The notes under the pieces were generated by a model, which searched no databases, was not told where the DNA came from, and saw only the letters and a list, made by a program, of their open reading frames with translations. DNA of 64,000 nucleotides from CAYXDO01 sp964463485 (lineage in GTDB: Bacteria; Myxococcota; Kuafuiibacteriia; Kuafuiibacteriales; Kuafuiibacteriaceae). Position numbers and translations under genes: made by a program. Shown here in pieces: positions 47,033-53,927 of this stretch. How positions within the stretch are numbered: position 1 is the first letter of the stretch; each line of letters starts with the position of its first letter. The stretch lies in the NCBI GenBank assembly GCA_964463485.1, contig CAYXDO010000011.1, forward strand, positions 50,528 through 114,527, in the 5' to 3' direction.

Positions 47033-47272
47033 GTGAAGACCGCGGTTTCGATACCCGACGACGTCTTCCGCGAGGCTGAGCGGGCGGCCAAGACACTCAG
47101 AATTTCGCGGAGCGAGCTGTTCGCCCGTGCGCTTCGGGAGTTCCTCGAAGCTCGAAGCGGCGATGCGATCAAGGAGTCGTACGATCGAGCTTTTGGTTCG
47201 GAAACTGCCGACGACGCCGAGGCGCTGCTCCGAGAGGCCGCGCGGCGCCGGCTGCTCGATGTGGAGTGGTAG
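47033..47272 (+). CDS. Ribbon-helix-helix antitoxin (MazE-like)
   Basis: 79 residues from GTG 47033. The N-terminal half is a ribbon-helix-helix DNA-binding domain (KTAVSIPDDVFREAERAAK, then RISRSELFARALREFLEAR); the acidic C-terminal tail (ETADDAEALLREAARRRLL) is the kind that wraps and neutralises a MazF toxin. RHH antitoxins usually repress their own operon as a complex with toxin. The stop overlaps the toxin start, so the pair is translationally coupled. No Shine-Dalgarno is visible; see the promoter immediately upstream. Confidence 0.9.
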   Translation: MKTAVSIPDDVFREAERAAKTLRISRSELFARALREFLEARSGDAIKESYDRAFGSETADDAEALLREAARRRLLDVEW

Positions 47273-47613
47273 TGTTGCGCGGAGAAGTATGGTGGGCGGA
47301 CTTGGGCGAGCCGCGCGGGACCGAGCCCGCATTCCGCCGACCGATCGTCGTAGTCCAGCACGATCGACTCACCGCCAGTACCCTATCGACGGTAATGGTC
47401 GTCCCACTGACATCGAACCTGGGGCGCGCGGACGCGAAGGGCAATGTCCTGCTTCGCCGAGAAGAGACCGGCCTGCCCAAGGATTCCGTGGCGCTTGCGT
47501 GTCAAGTCATCACGGCCGACAAGCTCTGGCTAGCAGAGCATGTAGGTTCGCTCAGCCCACGGGCGCAGCGAAAGCTCGACGAAGGTCTAACGCTGACGCT
47601 GGATTTGGCCTGA
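47272..47613 (+). CDS. MazF/PemK-family endoribonuclease toxin
   Basis: 113 residues from GTG 47272, giving the usual MLRGEVWWADL start; GTG 47266 is possible. The MazF fold is clear: RGEVWWADLGEPRGTEPAFR, RPIVVVQHD, STVMVVPLTSNL and SVALACQVITADK. The Arg in the RGEVWW strand and the Thr/Ser of VPLTS are the expected active-site region. MazF toxins cut mRNA at short specific sequences; the specificity here is unknown. The operon runs opposite to the flanking membrane-protein gene and is bounded on both sides by copies of that gene's 3' end. Confidence 0.93.
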   Translation: MLRGEVWWADLGEPRGTEPAFRRPIVVVQHDRLTASTLSTVMVVPLTSNLGRADAKGNVLLRREETGLPKDSVALACQVITADKLWLAEHVGSLSPRAQRKLDEGLTLTLDLA

Positions 47614-47626
47614 GTAAGCGTTCAGC

Positions 47627-48031
47627 CCGAAAAACGCCCCCTAACGGTCGTCCGGAAGCGCCGTCGCGATGCGAGCCAAGTCCCAGCGGAGCTCCTCGAG
47701 CGCTACTCGAGGCCCCACCACGACAGCGACCCAGACACCGTGATCGGTCGGCACTACCAACCCGGAACCCGCCTCGGTCACCGAGCCTCTCAGCTCGAAG
47801 TCGACGAGCTTCGCCCCGACACGAAATCGCTCCCAAGAAGTGAGTGACTCAGACCCGATTTTGGGCCCCGAAACACGCTGCATGAGCTCACGCAAGGCCC
47901 CCACCGCCTCGGCCTCGCCTCCTAACTCACCGGGCGACGATCGTTTGGAGATCGCGAGCCAGCTCGAGTCGGTTCGGTGTTGAAATCGAAGCGTCGATTC
48001 GACCTTCGAAACAGGCTCCCAACTCTCCGGT
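47627..48031. repeat. Intact copy of the direct repeat flanking the toxin-antitoxin pair
   Basis: Begins 14 bp after the toxin stop and is the counterpart of 46575-46942. Here the sequence is uninterrupted and forms the last ~130 codons plus 14 bp of downstream sequence of the membrane-protein gene. Both copies share the CGAAAAACGCC(C)CCTAACGGTC-like outer edge (shortened here) and diverge after ACTCTCCGGT. Confidence 0.9.
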
Positions 48032-50478
48032 ATCTTCACCAATGTCGTACCCACGGGTCGCTCCACGAGCTCATGAGCCTCGAACACGGCGCCCACACCC
48101 ACGACCAACACCGAAAATGACAGCCACACCGCTCCCCACAGCCTCCACGGCGTCGAAGCGCCTGTCTCCAAGCGCCGTCGGATATCCAACAGGAGCCACG
48201 CGAACCCGAGCAACCCAACTGCGAGCAAGATCGAATCGGTCCCCGTCGCGCGCAGCAAGGGCTCCTCTCGCGGCCACAGCCCGGCAAGCCCGACATGCAC
48301 ACTCACAGACAAGACGATCGAGCCGACACCCAACCACACCCGCTCGAAGGCGCCGAGCGCCACGAGGGTCGCAGGCAACACCCAACTCAAATAGATGAAT
48401 AAGGAGTCCTGGTCGATCGCCATGGACTGAGCTCGCGGTGCCACCAAGAGCGCGTACCTCAGAGGCACGAAGGGAAGCTCCACCCGAGTCTTGCTGAACG
48501 ACGCCAGGCCAAAAGCCAACGCCAGCAGGACGACCACCGCGGTGGAAAACGCCCGCGGCCCGGAGACCCTCCGCACGATCCACCGGGCGATGACGAAAGC
48601 AAAGACGCTGAAGACCGCCCCCCGGAGGAGCAAATCATTCGGCGTCCAAGATCCCTCACGAAACGGAATCCTTCCCGTCGCCTCGACGATCGGAATCTCC
48701 GCATCGATGACCGCGAGGGTGGACGCGATGGAGTAGCCAGACGCCATGAAACGCTCGAAGGCGCTCGAAAACAGGGCGAGCAGCCCCCCAAGAGCGAACA
48801 GGCCCATCACGACGTGAGTCGGCAAAGGCAGCTTGGCGCCGAGCTTCTTCGACGCATAGACGAAGATCGCGTAAGGAATGCCGACGTCGAGAATCCCCCG
48901 AAACATATAAAGAAAAATCTCATCCATGACGCCCGGATCGTGAGACGCCGCGCGTGCGTGAATCGTCGCGATGACGAGGACCAACAACCCACCGATGATC
49001 GCGATCCGTCCTTCTGCAGGCCATCGGGGAGACGAGCTCTCCGCGATTCGAAGGCCGACCTGATGAAGCAACCACAAGAGCCAGGTCGAAAACGAAAAGA
49101 GAAGAAACGCGGAGTGAGTTGCGGAGCGCTGAAATCCAAAGAACTCGTGTAGATATTCGCTCACCAAGAAGATCGCCAGGATCGAGCCGGTGAGCAGGTG
49201 CCCGAGGCGTTCGGCGTCGAGGCGCTTGCTGGCGAGGAGCCACACCATCGCGAGCACGTCAAACGCGAACACCCACTTGAGCCAGTCCGCGGCGAGGCCG
49301 TAGAGCGGCTTGGACCAAATGATCGGGGTCGCCAACGCATGAAGCGAGCTGGCCGCCGAAGCTAGCCACGGCGGCCCGTTGAGGGCGGTAGCCATCACCA
49401 GAGAGCTCGACCAAGTCGCCAGGGCCGCCAGGATCGACAGACCGAGAAAGACCGAAGCATGGCGCCGTTCCGGCACGAGCGAGCGCCCAGCATCCACGAC
49501 CGCCCGAGTCATTCGGAGCAACGCAAAGAGCACACCGACGCCGACGAAATACCAAGCCGGCCAGAGATAGCCGAGGAGCATTCCCAGCTGGCCGAGCAGA
49601 TTTCCCGCCAACGTGGTCAGACTTCCGCGAGCCGCCGAGTTGACCAGGTGCGCAAAAGCCAGAACGCCGAAGAGTGCGACTTCTTGTTCGAGAGCCATCC
49701 GAAATGTGCCGCGACGCCCGATCAAGACCGCGAGGACTCCGAGCACGGGTCCAAGCCCGAACCCAAGGAAGAGCTTGTGGGTAGGTGCCACCGCACCGAG
49801 CGGAGTCATCACGCACAACGCGGGACCGATCAGCAGGCCCGAGACGACGCCATGAGTTAGCGACGCGAAAAGTCTCTCCGAGCCCTCGCGGAGCCGCGAC
49901 TCACCGAGTGCGATCGCAAACAAGCCCGTGACGGGAGGTAGCACGTTGAGCAGCGACACCGGCGGACCGAAGCTCGCCCACACCAGACACGCCACTGAAA
50001 GGAGCTCCGTGGCCACGAGCACGAAACGATTCGAGCGAGCCGCACCGGCGAGCAGACCGCCCAAGGAGATCGCTATGGCCGCCATCCACAGGATCACCGA
50101 GAGAGCGGACACCGCCGCGACCGCGCCTGTCACACCCTGAAGCGCAGGCCACGAATATGTCATGAATATCGGCAGCGCCAGACACAGCAGCAACGAGATC
50201 GAAAAGACCGGCCGGAGCACCCCGACCGACTCTGCCGAGTATTTGGACCACTGTACGCGGTCCACCGAATAGTTGGTCCAAACGAACCGATCGACGACGG
50301 CGAAGATGGCGCGACCCCGCGAGTCTGCCCGCCACTTCTCCAGCCGCTCCCTCCATCGAGGTCTCGAAAGTCGGCGAGCGACGCATTCTACGCCTCGATC
50401 CCACACTGTCTCGAGGCCCGGGAACAACGTGGCGACGAAGTTCCCGAGCTTCCGGAGAGTCGAGATCGTGTCCGCCAT
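47641..50478 (-). CDS. Large polytopic membrane protein with C-terminal soluble domain, unknown function
   Basis: 945 residues. After a basic cytoplasmic N-terminus (~1-90), about 20 or more hydrophobic helices run to ~residue 800 (for example VFSISLLLCLALPIFMTY, LGMLLGYLWPAWYFVGVGVL, IAIIGGLLVLVIATI). The last ~140 residues form a soluble domain starting LVKIPESWEPVSKVEST and containing SLTSWERFRVG and VPTDHGVWVAVVVGP; the start (IPESWEP) is reminiscent of DcrB/PsbP-like domains, a weak guess. No transporter or enzyme signature is recognised. Its ATG (50476-50478) lies in the last unit of an 18-bp repeat array. It follows the three-lipoprotein operon at 50599-56107 by 120 bp on the same strand and may belong to it. 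Confidence 0.85.
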   Translation of the reverse strand: MADTISTLRKLGNFVATLFPGLETVWDRGVECVARRLSRPRWRERLEKWRADSRGRAIFAVVDRFVWTNYSVDRVQWSKYSAESVGVLRPVFSISLLLCLALPIFMTYSWPALQGVTGAVAAVSALSVILWMAAIAISLGGLLAGAARSNRFVLVATELLSVACLVWASFGPPVSLLNVLPPVTGLFAIALGESRLREGSERLFASLTHGVVSGLLIGPALCVMTPLGAVAPTHKLFLGFGLGPVLGVLAVLIGRRGTFRMALEQEVALFGVLAFAHLVNSAARGSLTTLAGNLLGQLGMLLGYLWPAWYFVGVGVLFALLRMTRAVVDAGRSLVPERRHASVFLGLSILAALATWSSSLVMATALNGPPWLASAASSLHALATPIIWSKPLYGLAADWLKWVFAFDVLAMVWLLASKRLDAERLGHLLTGSILAIFLVSEYLHEFFGFQRSATHSAFLLFSFSTWLLWLLHQVGLRIAESSSPRWPAEGRIAIIGGLLVLVIATIHARAASHDPGVMDEIFLYMFRGILDVGIPYAIFVYASKKLGAKLPLPTHVVMGLFALGGLLALFSSAFERFMASGYSIASTLAVIDAEIPIVEATGRIPFREGSWTPNDLLLRGAVFSVFAFVIARWIVRRVSGPRAFSTAVVVLLALAFGLASFSKTRVELPFVPLRYALLVAPRAQSMAIDQDSLFIYLSWVLPATLVALGAFERVWLGVGSIVLSVSVHVGLAGLWPREEPLLRATGTDSILLAVGLLGFAWLLLDIRRRLETGASTPWRLWGAVWLSFSVLVVGVGAVFEAHELVERPVGTTLVKIPESWEPVSKVESTLRFQHRTDSSWLAISKRSSPGELGGEAEAVGALRELMQRVSGPKIGSESLTSWERFRVGAKLVDFELRGSVTEAGSGLVVPTDHGVWVAVVVGPRVALEELRWDLARIATALPDDR

Positions 50479-50563
50479 CGTTCAGTCCAAAGCCATCGTT
50501 CAGTCCAAAGCCATCGTTCAGTCCAAAGCCATCGTTCAGTCCAAAGCCATCGTTCAGTCCAAA
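50474..50563 (-). promoter_or_regulatory. Repeat leader: five 18-bp units carrying four in-frame mini-ORFs and the gene's start codon
   Basis: Five identical units (plus strand GCCATCGTTCAGTCCAAA) start at 50474, 50492, 50510, 50528 and 50546. On the minus strand each unit contains an ATG. The four upstream ATGs each open a mini-ORF reading Met-Ala-Leu-Asp-stop (50536-50550, 50518-50532, 50500-50514, 50482-50496). Each TGA is followed by ACG and then the next ATG; the fifth ATG is the start of the 945-residue membrane protein. A weak GGA lies 7 nt upstream of each ATG. The remaining bases to the lipoprotein stop at 50599 show nothing else. Confidence 0.9.
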
Positions 50564-50598
50564 AACAGCGTACCGGGCGGCCTGCCTTTGCCCCAAAC

Positions 50599-51999
50599 CT
50601 ATTGGCAGCGGACGACCGCGGTCCCGGGCTCCCCATGGACATGGAAGGTGATGGAGAAAGCCATCCGCAAGGTGTCCCCGACCCAGGCCTCCGAGCGCCT
50701 GAGCAGACCACCCCGCGTCGGTGGGTCGATCGTGACCACACTCGACACCGGAATCATCGAGCTCGGATCGAACACGACGGTGTCGACTTCGTGGTCCGGC
50801 ATACACCCAGCGCAAATGTAGATGTGGTGACCGCGGGCCCAGCTGAGTGCGACATTCTGCCCGAACCAGGTGAGCTCGGGCTCGACCTCGTCGATGTCGA
50901 CCTCGGGAGCTCGAACCCAGATGGGTTGAGAATTCAGCTCGCCCGCGGAGCTGAGCGACGCCAAGCGAATGCCCGAGAAAGCGCCTGCATCGAACGTGGG
51001 CTTGCTCTCCACCCACGCCGCCAGGAATCCATCGACCGTGGGCAGCAACGCGTGCCTCGGTCGATCGAAACCAGCCCCTCGGCCCGCCACGAGTTCCCCG
51101 TCGGGGACGAGCACTCTCGGAGCGCCTGGTGTTCCGTCGATCGCGAGCGGAAGAAAGACGAAGTCGGAATCCCTCCGCAGGAGTACCGCCCAGCCGCTCG
51201 TCGTGGCGACGAGGGTCGCGCTCGGATCGTCGGTGCCGATACGAATCACGACCGGGTTGCCGGTCGGCGTGCCCGCGGCGGAGACTCGGCCAAAAGCCGT
51301 CGTGTAGCGCCCTGAATCGAAGTCGTAGTTTGAAAAAATCAACCCGATGCCACCATGACCGGCCGCGACCGCGACGCGAGAGAACTCCGTCGCACTCCAG
51401 CCGAGCTGAGTCGGACCCATCACTCCCGATGGCCCGTCGATGGCCACGCTCAATTGAGCGCTCTCCGCCCAAATCACGAAGAGCTGGTCACCCGCGACCG
51501 CCACCCCCGGCGCCGAGACGCTGACTCCTTCCGGAATCGCGCGAATCGTCTCCACCGCGCCGAGCGCTCCCGTGGCTTCGAGAGGACCAAAGACCAAGTT
51601 GGTGGGTGCGGGGTCGAACGGCGTGGGCGGGTTCGACTCGGTGCGAACCAGGATGGCCTCACCCCCTCGATTCACGACCGCATGACCGCCTTGGTACCAG
51701 CTCCTCGGGGCCTGGCTCGCCAACCCAGCCTCGACCGAGCAATTCACTCTCGGGTCGACCGCTCGATCGAGCAGCGGCGTGCCAGGAGCGATCCCGGAAT
51801 CCGAAGGGCGTCCCGAGTCGTGTGGCCCAACGTCCCGCGACCCGTCCATGACTTCAGCATCGGTACGAGCGTCCGGTTGGGTCCCGCCGTCCACGTCGGC
51901 AGAGCTCGCATCGACCCCGCCATCCAGAGGAGTGGTGTCTTCAGCGCACGCGAACGCCACCGAAGCAAACAAGAACAGGAGTCTGCGGTTCGAGCTCAT
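50599..51999 (-). CDS. Lipoprotein of unknown function (third of three)
   Basis: 466 residues with signal and lipobox (LLFLFASVAFACAED) and an Asp/Gly/Ser-rich linker (~22-75) of the type seen on myxobacterial surface lipoproteins. The rest is beta-rich with repeating WxxxE-type strands (DQLFVIWAESAQLSVAIDG, TSGWAVLLRRDSDFVFLPLA, VDGFLAAWVESKPTFDAGAF, NVALSWARGHHIYIC), consistent with a propeller. A CAGC and a final Cys may form disulfides. Its ATG overlaps the upstream gene's stop by 4 nt. No enzyme motif is visible. Confidence 0.75.
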   Translation of the reverse strand: MSSNRRLLFLFASVAFACAEDTTPLDGGVDASSADVDGGTQPDARTDAEVMDGSRDVGPHDSGRPSDSGIAPGTPLLDRAVDPRVNCSVEAGLASQAPRSWYQGGHAVVNRGGEAILVRTESNPPTPFDPAPTNLVFGPLEATGALGAVETIRAIPEGVSVSAPGVAVAGDQLFVIWAESAQLSVAIDGPSGVMGPTQLGWSATEFSRVAVAAGHGGIGLIFSNYDFDSGRYTTAFGRVSAAGTPTGNPVVIRIGTDDPSATLVATTSGWAVLLRRDSDFVFLPLAIDGTPGAPRVLVPDGELVAGRGAGFDRPRHALLPTVDGFLAAWVESKPTFDAGAFSGIRLASLSSAGELNSQPIWVRAPEVDIDEVEPELTWFGQNVALSWARGHHIYICAGCMPDHEVDTVVFDPSSMIPVSSVVTIDPPTRGGLLRRSEAWVGDTLRMAFSITFHVHGEPGTAVVRCQ

Positions 52000-53927
52000 C
52001 TCGCAAACACCTCCGTCTCGGGCAGCAACTCGGCGCCAGCCGAGTCGACGATGCGGACCCTGTCGTGCTGCTCGGGAAAAAACTCAGTTTCCCACTCGAT
52101 GGTGACATCGTCCGCGCGCGCAACGAAGGTATCGAGCCAGTTGTGGTGCGTGTTCGTATAGTCGAGTCGATCCCAGGCCTCGACATGCCACGAACGGGCG
52201 CCGAGAGTCGCATCGAAATAGACCGGCACGAAAATCGACGACTCCCCGACCCCGATGGCCGCCCAACGGCGAACGAACTCGATGGACACGCTCCCGTTGG
52301 CGCTCGAGAACCGGAGCTGCTCGTCACGCGCGGTCGGCCACAAATCCGACGGCTCACTCAGGCTCTCGCTGATCACCTGACCGCCCTCTCGCACGGTGAG
52401 GAAGTAATACGCCTCTGACCCCCTGCTGATCGTGACGTCGTGGCGACCCACCACGAACCGAAACGAGGGTCGCCCACTCACGAGGAGCTCGGTCGGGCTC
52501 GCGATCGTCTGACCTGTGGACGCCGCTTCCTCCGGAAAATGAACCAAGACGATGGCCTCGATCCGAAATCCGGGCGAAGCGGCGCGAGGGCAAGTCAAGA
52601 CTTGGAACGTGTGGGCGTTGTAGTCCGACAGCGTAATCACATCTCCGCCCGCGCAGGTCAGCCCGTTCCGGAGCATCACCGAGTCGACCCGGATCCAATT
52701 CCGACCGGCAACGTAAGTCTCCCGATCGAGTGAGCCCGTTTGGAAGTCACGCCAGCCGAGCTCCACCTCGGGCGTCCCATCGAAGCCGTCGATCCCTCGC
52801 AGGTCGACCGTCTCCACCGCACGCTCGAACGGGACCGGCTCGCCCCGCACGAAAGGCTCGAACAGCGTCTCGAACCCGATCAGATCCGACGCGAAGTCGA
52901 AGTGCGAAGAGTCGTTCCAGTTGTGGTGCTCCGCCGCGTAAGTCATGCCCCAGAAGTCACGGACACTCACGACGGGCTCGAACGGATCGGGCCAGCGTAC
53001 GTCGAGCCCGCGCAACACCACGGGCGCCGAGCCCGCAAAGGCAACGGTGGTCCGCGCGTACCGTGTCAAGATCACCCGTTCTCCTGCTCGCTCCGCGCTC
53101 AGCACGAACACCGCGTCGTCGAGCTGATCGGGTCCTTGGCAAGGCTCGAGGAGCGCCGCCTCGCCGATCGGAGCTCGGCGGATCGCAAACGTGTGCTCAT
53201 AGTCCCACTGACCCACCCGCACCGGGCGAACATCCCCGGGCGATCGGTACACTCCCAATGATTCAACCAACACGCCGGCCGGGCCGAGATCGTGCTCGAG
53301 CTCCGCCGTCAGCGACGTCGCGCCACCCGCCTGCGGCGTGACTCGATAGGAGACCAACGCCGAGGAAATTCGGTCAAGAGCCCATTGCTGCGTGGAAAGC
53401 GGGCCTCTCTTTGCTACGACCTTCGTGAGGGTCGCCTGCGACAAATGCCCACTGCCGAGACTCAGTCGTGGCTCAGGAACGAGCGTGAGTCGGGCCTTGG
53501 CGTCGAGCTCGCCCGCGATGGGTCGACCCTCCTGCCAACGCGTGCAGAGCTCGAGTGGAGCGGTCCACTCGATCGCGATGCCCTCGAGCGTCGTCCCTCG
53601 CACGGACTCGTCACCCGAACCCACCAGAGGCGTGGCGTCGCGGAGCTCGTTGCCATCGAAGCCGCCGGACACCGCGTCAGGATTCGCGGCGTCCCGGATC
53701 GACCCGTCCATCGCGTCGGGCGTATCTGCATCCAGAAGAGCCGCGTCCGGATGAGCCGCGTCCGGATGAGCCGCATCCATGGCTCCCGCGTCGGGTTCGA
53801 AGCCGCTCGTGTCGCCGATGTCGCGCACGGACGCGTCGACTCGGGCGTCGGTCTGGTCCAAGCTGGATTCGCAGGCCGCAACGAAAAAGAGGGTAACGAA
53901 AGGAAGCGATCGCATGGGGCACCTCAC
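51996..53927 (-). CDS. Lipoprotein of unknown function with two HHNW motifs (second of three)
   Basis: 643 residues; ATG 53927 overlaps the upstream stop by 4 nt, ATG 53915 is an alternative. Lipobox FVAAC is followed by an Asp/Ala-rich linker (~25-95) that includes three 5-residue repeats (D/AAHP type) made by a 15-bp DNA repeat. The folded part is beta-rich. Two regions share a motif: AEHHNWNDSSHFDF in the middle and NTHHNWLDTFVA near the C-terminus, suggesting a duplicated domain with possible metal-binding His pairs. No known family is recognised. Confidence 0.75.
   Translation of the reverse strand: MRCPMRSLPFVTLFFVAACESSLDQTDARVDASVRDIGDTSGFEPDAGAMDAAHPDAAHPDAALLDADTPDAMDGSIRDAANPDAVSGGFDGNELRDATPLVGSGDESVRGTTLEGIAIEWTAPLELCTRWQEGRPIAGELDAKARLTLVPEPRLSLGSGHLSQATLTKVVAKRGPLSTQQWALDRISSALVSYRVTPQAGGATSLTAELEHDLGPAGVLVESLGVYRSPGDVRPVRVGQWDYEHTFAIRRAPIGEAALLEPCQGPDQLDDAVFVLSAERAGERVILTRYARTTVAFAGSAPVVLRGLDVRWPDPFEPVVSVRDFWGMTYAAEHHNWNDSSHFDFASDLIGFETLFEPFVRGEPVPFERAVETVDLRGIDGFDGTPEVELGWRDFQTGSLDRETYVAGRNWIRVDSVMLRNGLTCAGGDVITLSDYNAHTFQVLTCPRAASPGFRIEAIVLVHFPEEAASTGQTIASPTELLVSGRPSFRFVVGRHDVTISRGSEAYYFLTVREGGQVISESLSEPSDLWPTARDEQLRFSSANGSVSIEFVRRWAAIGVGESSIFVPVYFDATLGARSWHVEAWDRLDYTNTHHNWLDTFVARADDVTIEWETEFFPEQHDRVRIVDSAGAELLPETEVFAR
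53739..53783. repeat. 15-bp tandem repeats in a lipoprotein linker
   Basis: AGCCGCGTCCGGATG at 53739-53753 and 53754-53768, then a decayed third copy. Each encodes five residues of the Asp/Ala/His/Pro linker on the minus strand, so copy number changes spacer length in frame. Confidence 0.9.

Noticed and set aside
50474..50563. Repeat array as a possible CRISPR
   Set aside because: Units are contiguous 18-mers with no spacers and no cas genes nearby.
49901..51472. 523-codon minus-strand open frame reading through the 18-bp repeats (FGLND units)
   Set aside because: It runs in a different frame through two well-supported genes and is Arg/Gly-rich; the repeats simply stay open in this frame.
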